A DNA stretch of 29,742 nucleotides from JAWWPG01 sp038327385 (GCA_038327385.1 JBBQKY010000009.1:1-29742); one strand, 5' to 3'; shown: positions 16,680 through 24,228, numbered from the stretch's first letter. Numbers and translations: made by a program. Notes: generated from the sequence alone by a model not told the origin.

Positions 16680-17030
16680 TCAGTCGGCCTCTGGAGTGTC
16701 GTCGCCGGTGTTCTCCGGTACGTCGGAGGGCGCGCCGCCGGAGTTCTCGGCGTCGGCCGCCGCTCGGTCGACGATGATCTGCGTCACGGCGCCGCGGTGC
16801 ACCCGTACGACGGTGCCTGGGCCGAGCTCTACCGTCGCGATCTCGTCCTGGACGTCGATGACCGTGGCGAACAGCCCGCTGGACAGCATGACCTCGTCCC
16901 CGGGTGACAGCGCCGACTGGAGGTTCGACGTAGCCCGGGCGCGCTTGCGGGCCGGCCGGACCAGGAGCAGGTAGCCCACAACGAGGAGGAGGACCAGGGG
17001 CAGGAATCCCTGCAGCTGGCTTGCGGTCAC
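16680..17030 (-). CDS. yajC: Preprotein translocase subunit YajC
   Basis: This small single-span membrane protein associates with SecDF. It has 116 residues: membrane helix about 8-25 (GFLPLVLLLVVGYLLLVRP) followed by the cytoplasmic YajC domain with LSPGDEVMLSSGLFATV (41-57) and an acidic tail (DDTPEAD). The start is GTG 17030 with AGGAG five bases upstream. The stop lies one base before the secD start, and yajC-secD-secF is the standard order. It is the first gene of the Sec operon. Confidence 0.95.
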   Translation of the reverse strand: MTASQLQGFLPLVLLLVVGYLLLVRPARKRARATSNLQSALSPGDEVMLSSGLFATVIDVQDEIATVELGPGTVVRVHRGAVTQIIVDRAAADAENSGGAPSDVPENTGDDTPEAD

Positions 17031-17064
17031 CGGAACTCCTCAGACCAGACGACATGACGACCGA

Positions 17065-17082
17065 GCCGCCTGTGCAGGCGGC
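17065..17082. terminator. Perfect 8-bp-stem palindrome between ruvB and yajC
   Basis: GCCGCCTGTGCAGGCGGC has 8-base perfectly complementary arms around two central bases, in the 92-base gap after the ruvB stop and before yajC. No U-run follows. It may end ruvCAB transcription or be a hairpin in the yajC leader. A -10-like TACACT on the minus strand (17092-17097) lies upstream of it, which would favour the leader hairpin. Confidence 0.4.
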
Positions 17083-17122
17083 CAAAGGGCGAGTGTAACC
17101 GTAGCGGCACGGCCGCCCCGGT

Positions 17123-18202
17123 CTACTCGTCGGTGAACAGGGACCGCTGGTCCGGGAACGGTGCACCCGGTGGCACCGACAGCCCGAGATGCGCCCACGC
17201 CGCCGGCGTCGCGACCCGCCCGCGCTGGGTCCGGGCGAGGTAGCCGGACCGGACCAGGAACGGCTCAGCGACCTCCTCGACGGTCTCCCGCTCCTCGCCG
17301 ACGGCGACCGCGAGCGTGCCGAGCCCGACCGGGCCGCCACCGAAGCGCCGGCACAGCGCGTCGAGCACGGCGATGTCGAGCCGGTCGAGTCCCAGCTCGT
17401 CGACCTCGAAGAGCGTCAACGCGGCATGTGCCAGCGGCTGGGTGACGATGCCGTCGGCCCGCACCTGGGCGTAGTCCCGAACACGCCGCAGCAGTCGGTT
17501 GGCGATGCGCGGGGTCCCGCGGGAGCGTGCCGCGATCTCGGTGGCGCCGTCGTCCTGGACGCTGACCTGCAGCAGTCGCGCGGAGCGTACGACGATGCGC
17601 TTCAGGTCTGCCGGCTCGTAGAACTCGAGGCGACCGGTGTAGCCGAAGCGGTCACGCAGCGGCCCAGGCAGCAGCCCCGCTCGGGTGGTGGCACCGACCA
17701 AGGTGAACGGAGGGATGTCGAGCCCGATCGCCGTCGCGCCGGGGCCTTTGCCGACGACGACGTCGACGCGGAAGTCCTCCATCGCGAGGTAGAGCATCTC
17801 TTCGGCCGGCCGGGACATCCGGTGGATCTCGTCGAGGAAGAGCACGTCGCCCTCGTTGAGACCGGACAGGATCGCCGCGAGGTCGCCGGCGTGTTGGATC
17901 GCCGGCCCGCTCGTGACGCGCAGGGGCGTGCCCATCTCGTGGGCGATGATCATCGCCATCGTCGTCTTGCCGAGCCCCGGCGGACCGGACAGCAGGACGT
18001 GGTCGGGTGTGCCTCCGCGGGCCACCGCCGCGGCCAGCACCAGCCCGAGCTGCTCACGGACGCGCTCCTGGCCGATGACCTCGTCGAGACTGCGCGGTCG
18101 AAGCGCCGCGTCCAGCACTCGCTCATCGGCGTTGCCCGCCGCCTCGAGCAACGCACGTGCGTCGCCGGCCAGCCCGCCACTGGTGTCGTCGGGACCGGTC
18201 AT
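17123..18202 (-). CDS. ruvB: Holliday junction branch-migration helicase RuvB
   Basis: This AAA+ motor drives branch migration of Holliday junctions together with RuvA. It has 359 residues from ATG 18202: Walker A GPPGLGKT (73-80), Walker B with DEIH (about 124-127), the RuvB-typical MEDFRVDVVVGKGPGA stretch, sensor region GATTRAG, and the C-terminal winged helix with GGGPVGLGTLAVAVGE. A GTG at 18208 would overlap the ruvA stop (GTGA), but it lies only two bases from GAGGG, whereas ATG 18202 has good spacing; both remain possible. It is the last gene of ruvC-ruvA-ruvB. Confidence 0.96.
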   Translation of the reverse strand: MTGPDDTSGGLAGDARALLEAAGNADERVLDAALRPRSLDEVIGQERVREQLGLVLAAAVARGGTPDHVLLSGPPGLGKTTMAMIIAHEMGTPLRVTSGPAIQHAGDLAAILSGLNEGDVLFLDEIHRMSRPAEEMLYLAMEDFRVDVVVGKGPGATAIGLDIPPFTLVGATTRAGLLPGPLRDRFGYTGRLEFYEPADLKRIVVRSARLLQVSVQDDGATEIAARSRGTPRIANRLLRRVRDYAQVRADGIVTQPLAHAALTLFEVDELGLDRLDIAVLDALCRRFGGGPVGLGTLAVAVGEERETVEEVAEPFLVRSGYLARTQRGRVATPAAWAHLGLSVPPGAPFPDQRSLFTDE

Positions 18203-18204
18203 CG

Positions 18205-18831
18205 TCACGCCCTCGACAGCGACCGCAGTGCAGCCCGCAGCAGAGCCGCCGTCGACAGTGGCTGGCCGGCGGCGACCGCCTCGTCCGCGGCTGGCGTGAC
18301 CGCTTCGAGCGCGGCGTCGGCCTCCCGCGACGTCCAGCCGAGCCCCAGCAGCGCACCCCGGACCGTGTCACGCCAGCCGTCGTCACGCGCCCGGGAGCCG
18401 CCCCTCGTGCTGGTCCCGGACACCGCGGTCGGCGCGCCGATACGGTCCTTGAGCTCGAGCACGATGCGCTGGGCACCCTTGCGTCCGATCCCCGGCACCT
18501 TGCACAGCGAGACCAGGTCGTCGCCGACGACCGCCCGCCGAAGGTCGTCGGGGCCATGCACCGCCAGCATGGCTTGGGCCAGCCTTGGTCCGATGCCGCT
18601 GACGCTCTGCACCTGCTCGAAGAGCGTGCGCTCGTCGTCGTCGGCGAAGCCGAAGAGCGTGAGCGAGTCCTCCCGGACCACCATCGACGTCGCCAGCGTC
18701 GCCTCGACGCCCACCCGTAGGTCGGCCAGCGTGGCTGGGTTGCAGCGAACTTTGATGCCGATGCCACCGACGTCCAGCACGGCGGCGTCCGGGCTCACCT
18801 GCGCAACGCTGCCACGGACGAAGGCGATCAT
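18205..18831 (-). CDS. ruvA: Holliday junction DNA-binding protein RuvA
   Basis: It forms tetramers that hold the Holliday junction flat and load RuvB. The protein has 208 residues: N-terminal OB fold (MIAFVRGSVAQVS... to about 65), two helix-hairpin-helix motifs (SVSGIGPRLAQAML at about 76-89 and KVPGIGRKGAQRIVLELKD at about 111-129), a flexible linker (130-150) and the C-terminal domain III that binds RuvB. ATG 18831 overlaps the ruvC stop by four bases (ATGA). The frame extends far upstream but only as a shadow of ruvC. Confidence 0.96.
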   Translation of the reverse strand: MIAFVRGSVAQVSPDAAVLDVGGIGIKVRCNPATLADLRVGVEATLATSMVVREDSLTLFGFADDDERTLFEQVQSVSGIGPRLAQAMLAVHGPDDLRRAVVGDDLVSLCKVPGIGRKGAQRIVLELKDRIGAPTAVSGTSTRGGSRARDDGWRDTVRGALLGLGWTSREADAALEAVTPAADEAVAAGQPLSTAALLRAALRSLSRA

Positions 18832-19397
18832 GACTGGCGTCCGGCAGCCGTCGTTCCGCGGTGTGCCCTGTCGACCGCGGTCGACCGGCGCGCCTGGTCG
18901 ACCGCTGTCCGCAGGCGGACATCGGCTCCCCCGCGCCAGATGCAGCACATCGCGAGCGCCAGGGCGTCGGCGGCATCGGCCGGGGCAGGGCGCTCCGCGA
19001 GCTTCAGCAGCCTCGTCACCATCGACGTCACCTGGGCCTTGTCGGCGCGCCCGCTGCCGGTGACGGCTGCCTTGACCTCGCTCGGGGTGTGCAGCATGAC
19101 CGGCAGCCCGCGCCGAGCCGCGGCGGCGATCGCCACGCCAGAGACCTGCGCGGTGCCCATCACCGTGCGCACGTTGTGCTGGGAGAAGACCCGCTCCACC
19201 GCGACGGCGTCCGGCTGGTACTCGTCGAGCCACAGCTCCAGCCGGCTCTGGATGGTCAGGAGCCGGGTGCCGAGGTCGGCATCGGCCGGCGTCCGGATCA
19301 CGTCGACGGCGACAGCGCGGAGCGCGGACCCGACGGCACCCTCGACGACCCCGAGTCCGCACCGGGTCAGGCCCGGGTCCACGCCGAGCACGCGCAT
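18828..19397 (-). CDS. ruvC: Holliday junction resolvase RuvC
   Basis: This dimeric endonuclease cuts Holliday junctions symmetrically. It has 189 residues with an RNase H-like fold. The acidic catalytic residues are visible: Asp7 (GVDPG), Glu68 (AVERVFSQ), Asp141 and Asp144 (PADAADALALA). The C-terminus has a variable Arg/Thr-rich tail of about 25 residues. The start is ATG 19397 with GGAGGGG three bases upstream. An open frame continues 48 codons upstream but begins before the operator region and has no family similarity. It is the first gene of ruvCAB, preceded by a LexA-type operator. Confidence 0.96.
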   Translation of the reverse strand: MRVLGVDPGLTRCGLGVVEGAVGSALRAVAVDVIRTPADADLGTRLLTIQSRLELWLDEYQPDAVAVERVFSQHNVRTVMGTAQVSGVAIAAAARRGLPVMLHTPSEVKAAVTGSGRADKAQVTSMVTRLLKLAERPAPADAADALALAMCCIWRGGADVRLRTAVDQARRSTAVDRAHRGTTAAGRQS

Positions 19398-19472
19398 GTG
19401 CCCCTCCTGGATCGACGAGCCCGCCGAGGCGATCGAGCAGGCGGCGGTCGCTGCCGCGACCGGACGGCTGGA

Positions 19473-19488
19473 GCGAACAGATGTTCGA
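19473..19488. promoter_or_regulatory. LexA (SOS) operator upstream of ruvCAB
   Basis: GCGAACAGATGTTCGA matches the actinobacterial/Gram-positive SOS box (TCGAAC-N4-GTTCGA) at every defined position except the first, and contains the perfect palindrome CGAAC-AGAT-GTTCG. It lies 76-91 bases upstream of the ruvC ATG. A -10-like TAGATT on the minus strand (19496-19501) sits just upstream, so the box would cover the expected transcription start. Confidence 0.8.
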
Positions 19489-19495
19489 TGGCGCA

Positions 19496-19501
19496 AATCT
19501 A
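19496..19501 (-). promoter_or_regulatory. Candidate -10 element for ruvCAB
   Basis: TAGATT on the minus strand fits TAnnnT and lies directly upstream of the LexA site. No good -35 is visible. Transcription starting near 19489 would give a leader of about 90 bases. Confidence 0.4.
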
Positions 19502-19579
19502 GCCCGCAGCGCCGACGTTCTCCGTGACCGACGCGCCGCACCCTCGTGCCCAGCGGGCTGCCGCGCCGCCTCCCCTTCC

Positions 19580-19633
19580 GCGAAGATCCGACGTACCGAC
19601 TGCCCGAGCGACCTGGTCGTCGGATCCCTGCGC
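19580..19633. repeat. Palindromic intergenic repeat, copy A (3' of yebC)
   Basis: Arms GATCCGAC (19585-19592) and GTCGGATC (19619-19626) enclose exactly 26 bases. The right flank continues CCTGCGC, as in copy B, and loosely mirrors GCGAA on the left. It starts 14 bases downstream of the yebC stop, in the 250-base gap before ruvC. It may terminate yebC transcription so that ruvCAB is read only from its own LexA-controlled promoter. The rest of the gap holds no gene that I can support. Confidence 0.75.
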
Positions 19634-19647
19634 CTGCCGGGAGCGCG

Positions 19648-20421
19648 TCAGCTCTCGTCGTCGAGCTGGGCCAGCACGTCGTCCGGCACGTCGAAGTTCC
19701 CGAACACGTTCTGCACGTCGTCCGAGTCCTCCAGCGCGTCGATCAGCCGGAAGATGCGCACCGCGCCCGACTTGTCGACCTCGACGGTCATGCTGGGCAC
19801 GAACGAGGCCTCCGCCGACTCGTAGTCGATGCCCCCGCTCTGCAGCGCCGAACGCACCGCGACCAGGTCGGTCGGCTCAGAGATCACCTCGTACGCCTCC
19901 CCTAAGTCGTTGACCTCCTCGGCGCCGGCTTCCAGCACGGCGTCCAGGACGTCGTCCTCCGTCGTGGCACCACCCTCATCGCGCTCCTTGGGCACGATCA
20001 CCACGCCCTTGCGCGTGAACATGTAGGAGACCGAGCCAGCGTCGGCCATCGAGCCACCGTTCCGGGTCATCGCCGTGCGGACCTCACCGGCCGCGCGGTT
20101 GCGGTTGTCCGTCAGGCACTCGATGAGCAGTGCCACTCCCCCAGGCGCGTAGCCCTCGTACATGATCGTCTGCCAGTCGGCGCCGCCGGCCTCGAGCCCC
20201 GAGCCGCGCTTGACCGCGCGGTCGATGTTGTCGTTGGGGACCGACGACTTCTTCGCCTTCTGGATCGCGTCGTACAGCGTCGGGTTGCCGGCGGAGTCGC
20301 CGCCTCCCGTCCGCGCGGCAACCTCGATGTTCTTGATGAGCTTGGCGAACAGCTTCCCGCGCCGGGCGTCGACGACCGCCTTCTTGTGCTTGGTGGTCGC
20401 CCATTTCGAGTGGCCGGACAT
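19648..20421 (-). CDS. YebC/PmpR/TACO1 family protein
   Basis: The protein has 257 residues and the family-defining start MSGHSKWATTKHKK, followed by the three-domain YebC layout: KAKKSSVPNDNIDRAVKRG (about 55-73), YEGYAPGGVALLIECLTDNRNRAAGEVR (88-115) and NGGSMADAGSVSYMFTRKG (about 121-139). Members have been described as transcriptional regulators and more recently as ribosome-associated factors that ease translation of proline stretches; which applies here is unknown. The start is ATG 20421 with GGGGAG four bases upstream. It lies 48 bases after pdxT on the same strand and is followed by repeat copy A. Confidence 0.95.
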   Translation of the reverse strand: MSGHSKWATTKHKKAVVDARRGKLFAKLIKNIEVAARTGGGDSAGNPTLYDAIQKAKKSSVPNDNIDRAVKRGSGLEAGGADWQTIMYEGYAPGGVALLIECLTDNRNRAAGEVRTAMTRNGGSMADAGSVSYMFTRKGVVIVPKERDEGGATTEDDVLDAVLEAGAEEVNDLGEAYEVISEPTDLVAVRSALQSGGIDYESAEASFVPSMTVEVDKSGAVRIFRLIDALEDSDDVQNVFGNFDVPDDVLAQLDDES

Positions 20422-20469
20422 CGATCTCCCCGTCTCCTCGGTCGTCTGATGTGCCGGCAGCGGCGTCAG

Positions 20470-21069
20470 CTAGCCACTCAGCATCTCGACGAAGCTGCGA
20501 TGCACACGCGCGTCGCCCGCGATCTCGGGATGGAACGACGTCGCCATCACCCGCCCCTGGCGGACGGCGACGATCCTACCGGGGGCCGGGCCGTCGGCGA
20601 CCGTCGCGAGCACCTCCACGCCGTCGCCGACCTCCTCGACCCATGGTGCTCGGATGAAGACGGCGTGCACCGGAGCGTCCAGACCGGCGAAGTCCACGTC
20701 GGTCTCGAACGAGTCCACCTGGCGCCCGAACGCGTTACGGCGTACGGCGACATCCAGGCCGCCGAACGTCCCCTGTACCTGCGCCACGCCTACCAGCCTG
20801 TCCGCCAGCATGATCATGCCGGCGCACGTGCCGAGCGCAGGCATCCCCGCCGCAAGGCGCTCCCTGATCGGCTCGAGCAGGTCGAAGATTCCCGCCAGCC
20901 TCATGATCGTCGTGGACTCGCCACCCGGTATCACCAACGCGTCGACGGCTGCCAGCTCCCTGGGCCGACGTACGGCGACCGCCTCAGCGCCGGACGCCGT
21001 CAACATCGCCAGGTGCTCGCGCACGTCGCCCTGCAGCGCCAGCACACCGACGACCGGCCCGCCGGCCAT
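20470..21069 (-). CDS. pdxT: Pyridoxal 5'-phosphate synthase glutaminase subunit PdxT
   Basis: It hydrolyses glutamine and channels ammonia to PdxS for PLP synthesis. The 199-residue class I glutamine amidotransferase has its full triad: nucleophile Cys82 (GTCAGMI), His180 and Glu182 (FHPEIAGD), plus the oxyanion region PGGESTT (48-54). The start is ATG 21069 with GGAGG five bases upstream. It lies 15 bases after the uncharacterised gene that separates it from pdxS. Confidence 0.96.
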   Translation of the reverse strand: MAGGPVVGVLALQGDVREHLAMLTASGAEAVAVRRPRELAAVDALVIPGGESTTIMRLAGIFDLLEPIRERLAAGMPALGTCAGMIMLADRLVGVAQVQGTFGGLDVAVRRNAFGRQVDSFETDVDFAGLDAPVHAVFIRAPWVEEVGDGVEVLATVADGPAPGRIVAVRQGRVMATSFHPEIAGDARVHRSFVEMLSG

Positions 21070-21084
21070 GACGACCTCCGCCGC

Positions 21085-21687
21085 CTAACGGTAGGTAGCG
21101 GAGGGGGAGGCTACGACCGGACGGCGCTGCCAGGGGAGCGCTGCCTCGATACGGCCCTCGTCGAACGCTGCCTCGATGCCATGTCGGGTGAGCACGCCGA
21201 GGACGAGGTCCAGCAGGGCGTCGCCGGGAGCGACGTTCGCGGTGGTGCCGTGCCAGACGTTGATCTCGAGCATCCCGTGCTCCACCGCGTGCCAGACGTC
21301 CGGCCGGGTGAAGTACGCGACTCCCCGGGGGAGGTGCCCCGAGGCGCGACGCTCGGCCAGCAGCTGGTTGGCCGCCCAGTGGTCGTCGACAGCCTCCAGG
21401 ACGGAAACGTCCGACGCGCGCAGGTCGGCGAAGGCGTCCTGCAACCTGTCGAAGGCGGTCGGAGCCGGCCACCCTCGACTGGCTGCGAGAAGCTCCGCAC
21501 GTGCCGCCTCCAGAAGCTCGTCGGTGAGCACCTGGGCGCGGGCCGGGTCGCGCTCCTCGGCGAGCGCGGCGTCGTACAGCTCGGCCCGCACAGCCGCATC
21601 GGACCGGTAACCGGACCAGACCTGGCAGCGCGCGAACGTCCTCAGCTGGTCAAGTCGGCTCGCCTTGTCGGGGCTGCCGATCGCCAT
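21085..21687 (-). CDS. Uncharacterised protein inside the pdxS-pdxT operon (possibly DUF6891-like)
   Basis: This is a soluble protein of 200 residues with no signal peptide or membrane helix. The N-terminal half is helical and rich in Ala, Glu and Arg. The second half has a pattern I recall from the actinobacterial DUF6891 family: WPAPTAFDRLQDAFADLRA (about 73-91), RGVAYFTRPDVWHAVEHG (about 120-137) and a C-terminal stretch ending LPWQRRPV. This assignment is from memory and tentative, and no function is known. It starts three bases after the pdxS stop, with only a weak Shine-Dalgarno site, and ends 15 bases before pdxT, so it is almost certainly co-transcribed with PLP synthase. In M. tuberculosis a thioesterase gene (tesB2) occupies this slot, from memory. 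Confidence 0.8.
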   Translation of the reverse strand: MAIGSPDKASRLDQLRTFARCQVWSGYRSDAAVRAELYDAALAEERDPARAQVLTDELLEAARAELLAASRGWPAPTAFDRLQDAFADLRASDVSVLEAVDDHWAANQLLAERRASGHLPRGVAYFTRPDVWHAVEHGMLEINVWHGTTANVAPGDALLDLVLGVLTRHGIEAAFDEGRIEAALPWQRRPVVASPSATYR

Positions 21688-21690
21688 CGG

Positions 21691-22638
21691 CTACCAGCCA
21701 CGCTCGGCGAGCCGGTGGGACTGCGGGAGCTCCTCGACGTTGATGCCGACCATCGCCTCGCCCAGCCCCCGCGAGACCTTGGCGATCACGTCGGGGTCGT
21801 CGTAGAACGTCGTCGCCTTGACGATGGCTTCGGCCCGCTCGGCCGGGTTGCCGGACTTGAAGATGCCGGAGCCGACGAAGACGCCCTCGGCGCCGAGCTG
21901 CATCATCATCGCGGCGTCGGCGGGAGTGGCGATGCCGCCAGCGGTGAAGAGCACGACAGGCAGCTTGCCGGCAGCCGACACCTCCTTGACGAGGTCGTAC
22001 GGCGCTTGGAGCTCCTTGGCGGCCACGAACAGCTCGTCCTCGCTCATCGAGGTCAGCCGGCGGAGCTGCCCGCCGATGGTGCGCATGTGCGTCACCGCGT
22101 TGGATACGTCGCCGGTGCCGGCCTCGCCCTTGGAGCGGATCATTGCGGCGCCCTCGGTGAGCCGCCGCAGCGCCTCGCCGAGGTTGGTGGCGCCGCAGAC
22201 GAACGGGACGGTGAACTGCCACTTGTCGATGTGGTTCGCGTAGTCGGCGGGGGTCAGCACCTCGGACTCGTCGATGTAGTCGACGCCGAGGCTCTGCAGC
22301 ACCTGCGCCTCGACGAAGTGGCCGATCCGCGCCTTCGCCATCACCGGGATCGAGACCGCGCCGACGATGGAGTCGATCATGTCGGGGTCACTCATCCGCG
22401 ACACGCCGCCCTGCGCGCGGATGTCGGCCGGCACCCGTTCCAGGGCCATCACCGCCACGGCGCCGGCGTCTTCGGCGATCTTGGCCTGGTCGGCCGTGAC
22501 GACGTCCATGATCACGCCGCCCTTGAGCATCTCGGCCATGCCGCGCTTGACCTTCGCGGTGCCGGTCTGTGCCGCGCTGGAGGTCGGGGTCTGCTCGCTG
22601 CGCTCGGTGCTCATCTGCTCGCTGCGCTCGGTGCTCAC
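21691..22638 (-). CDS. pdxS: Pyridoxal 5'-phosphate synthase subunit PdxS
   Basis: It condenses ribose 5-phosphate, glyceraldehyde 3-phosphate and ammonia into PLP, as a dodecamer with PdxT. The protein is a 315-residue TIM barrel. Catalytic residues align with those of Bacillus subtilis Pdx1 at a constant offset of 21: Asp45 (VIMDVV), Lys102 (VMAKARIGH) and Lys170 (IRSKGEAGTG). The N-terminus is longer because an 8-residue unit, MSTERSEQ, is repeated twice, encoded by a 24-bp tandem duplication that also duplicates the start codon. GTG 22638 has GAAGG seven bases upstream and is preferred; ATG 22614 is an alternative with no clear ribosome site. It is first in the operon and divergent from the PdxR-like regulator. 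Confidence 0.96.
   Translation of the reverse strand: MSTERSEQMSTERSEQTPTSSAAQTGTAKVKRGMAEMLKGGVIMDVVTADQAKIAEDAGAVAVMALERVPADIRAQGGVSRMSDPDMIDSIVGAVSIPVMAKARIGHFVEAQVLQSLGVDYIDESEVLTPADYANHIDKWQFTVPFVCGATNLGEALRRLTEGAAMIRSKGEAGTGDVSNAVTHMRTIGGQLRRLTSMSEDELFVAAKELQAPYDLVKEVSAAGKLPVVLFTAGGIATPADAAMMMQLGAEGVFVGSGIFKSGNPAERAEAIVKATTFYDDPDVIAKVSRGLGEAMVGINVEELPQSHRLAERGW
22591..22638. repeat. Tandem 24-bp duplication spanning the pdxS start codon
   Basis: Two adjacent 24-base copies (22591-22614 and 22615-22638) differ by one base, which turns the outer start codon from ATG into GTG. Each contains the inverted-repeat-like core GAGCGCAGCGAGC on the coding strand. The copies are in frame and encode MSTERSEQ twice. 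Confidence 0.9.
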
Positions 22639-22666
22639 GTGACTGCCTTCTCGGTCTGGTCGGGAT

Positions 22667-22736
22667 GGTACGACGTCCAGTCTGCCAGAAATCGGTACTG
22701 CAGCTAAGATCCAATCACATGGCAGAAGTCAGTACC
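22667..22736. promoter_or_regulatory. Divergent pdxS / pdxR-like control region with three GGTAC half-sites
   Basis: In the 80-base divergent gap, GGTAC occurs at 22667-22671 and 22694-22698 as direct repeats 27 bases apart. An inverted copy, GTACC, lies at 22732-22736 just inside the regulator gene. A -10-like TAAGAT (22704-22709) ends only nine bases before the regulator ATG, so its mRNA may be leaderless or nearly so. MocR/PdxR proteins bind direct-repeat operators in such intergenic regions, so these half-sites are reasonable candidates. Confidence 0.4.
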
Positions 22737-24140
22737 AGTTCGGCGGCTGGCGATCTGCTGGTCGAGATCCGGCGCGAGCTGCGCGTCCCCCTGCACCGCC
22801 AGATCGAGTCGTCGATCCGCGACGGCGTCCGGTCCGGCCGGCTCCGGCTCGGGACCGCCCTGCCTTCGTCACGGGGCCTCGCCGTCGACCTCGGCGTGTC
22901 GCGGGGGGTCGTCGTCGAGGCCTACGCCCAGCTGGTGGCCGAGGGCTACCTGACCAGCCGTCCCGGCGGCTACACCCAGGTGGCCATCGGACCCGAGCCG
23001 GATCCCGCCCCCGCCCCGCCGGTGCCGGCCGCGGCGCCCACCATCGACTTCCGCTACGGGCGCGGCGACGCGTCGCACTTCCCGCGGGTCGCCTGGCTGC
23101 GGTCGATCCGTCGGGTGCTGCTCGACACGCCGAGCGACCGGTTCGGGGCACTCACCGGCCGCGGCGCCCATGAGCTGCACGCCGCGCTGGCCGACTACCT
23201 GAACCGGGCGCGGGGTACGTCGGCCCTCCCGGCCAACGTGGTGATCTGTAACGGCTTCGCCCAGGGCATCGCGCTGCTCCTGCAGGTGCTGGCCGAGTCC
23301 GGCGCCCGGCGGGTGGTGGTCGAGGACCCCTCGTCGGTCGAGGACGCCCGGCAGATCGCCGTGTCAGCCGGGCTCGAGGTGGTCGGGGTGCCGGTAGGCC
23401 CGGACGGCATCGACGTCGGCGTACTGCGGCGGATCGACGCCGACGCGGTGATCCTGACCCCCGCGCACCAGTGGCCGACCGGCGCGGTGCTCTCGCCCGA
23501 GGCTCGGTCCGCGGTGCTCCGGTGGGCCGAGGACCGGCAGGCGCTGGTGATCGAGGACGACTACGACGCGGAGTACCGCTACGACCGTGCGCCGATCGGC
23601 GCCATGCAGGGGGTAGCCCCCAACGTGGTCGTCTACGCCGGCACCGCAAGCAAGACCCTGGCGCCGGGACTGCGGCTCGGCTGGTTGGTCCTCCCGCCCG
23701 GGCTCGTCGAGCAGGTTGCCCGGGCCAAGCTGGCCGCCGACCGCGGCTCGGCGATTCTCGACCAGCTGACCTTCGCCGACTTCCTGGTCCGGGGCGAGTT
23801 CGACCGCCATCTCAGGCGGATGCGGTCGATCTACCGACGACGACGCGACGCCCTGCTCGAGGCCCTCGGGGAGCGGCTCCCGGACTTCTCGCCCACCGGG
23901 GTCTCGGCGGGGTTCCACCTGGTCACCTGGCTGCCTCCCGACCTCGAGGAGAGCGCGCTCGTGGCAGCCGCTGCCCGCCGCGGGGTGGGGGTGTATGGCA
24001 TCGCACCGTTCCGCGGGGCGCACCCGGGGGCGCCGGGGCTGATTTTCGGCTATGCCGGCCTGGATGAGCCGACGATCCGATCCGGGGTCCACATCCTGGC
24101 CGAGGCGGTCGCCGATCTCCGGCGAAGCCGCACAACCTAG
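22719..24140 (+). CDS. pdxR: MocR/GntR-family PLP-binding transcriptional regulator, PdxR-like
   Basis: The protein has 473 residues. An N-terminal GntR winged helix (about 10-85, with IRDGVRSGRLRLGTALPSSRGLAVDLGVSR) is fused to a fold-type I aminotransferase-like domain (about 105-470). The PLP-anchoring lysine is Lys312 in GTASKTLAPGLRLGW. Family members sense PLP rather than catalyse transamination. PdxR proteins activate or repress pdxST in related bacteria, and this one is divergent from pdxS, so regulation of PLP synthesis is the natural inference. ATG 22719 has no leader Shine-Dalgarno site and may be read from a leaderless mRNA. Repeat copy B begins 14 bases after its stop. Confidence 0.92.
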   Translation: MAEVSTSSAAGDLLVEIRRELRVPLHRQIESSIRDGVRSGRLRLGTALPSSRGLAVDLGVSRGVVVEAYAQLVAEGYLTSRPGGYTQVAIGPEPDPAPAPPVPAAAPTIDFRYGRGDASHFPRVAWLRSIRRVLLDTPSDRFGALTGRGAHELHAALADYLNRARGTSALPANVVICNGFAQGIALLLQVLAESGARRVVVEDPSSVEDARQIAVSAGLEVVGVPVGPDGIDVGVLRRIDADAVILTPAHQWPTGAVLSPEARSAVLRWAEDRQALVIEDDYDAEYRYDRAPIGAMQGVAPNVVVYAGTASKTLAPGLRLGWLVLPPGLVEQVARAKLAADRGSAILDQLTFADFLVRGEFDRHLRRMRSIYRRRRDALLEALGERLPDFSPTGVSAGFHLVTWLPPDLEESALVAAAARRGVGVYGIAPFRGAHPGAPGLIFGYAGLDEPTIRSGVHILAEAVADLRRSRTT

Positions 24141-24153
24141 ACCCACGCCCCCC

Positions 24154-24208
24154 CGCAGAGATCCGACAGCTAGACCGCCCCAACGACTCGTACGTCGGAT
24201 CCCTGCGC
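24154..24208. repeat. Palindromic intergenic repeat, copy B (3' of pdxR-like gene)
   Basis: Arms GATCCGAC (24160-24167) and GTCGGATC (24194-24201) enclose exactly 26 bases. The loop contains CTAGACCG, shared with copy C, and the right flank CCTGCGC is shared with copy A. It lies just after the regulator stop, in tandem with copy C (about 73 bases between matching positions). The two fill most of the gap between the converging genes. Confidence 0.8.
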
Positions 24209-24228
24209 GGGAGGGAGCGCGATGTCCC

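Noticed and set aside
17065..17082. Palindrome after ruvB as a regulator operator
   Set aside because: It matches no operator I know. A hairpin or terminator role is simpler, so it is listed only as a weak terminator candidate.
18832..19362. Long N-terminal extension of ruvA
   Set aside because: It shadows ruvC. RuvA proteins begin at the MIAFVRG motif at 18831.
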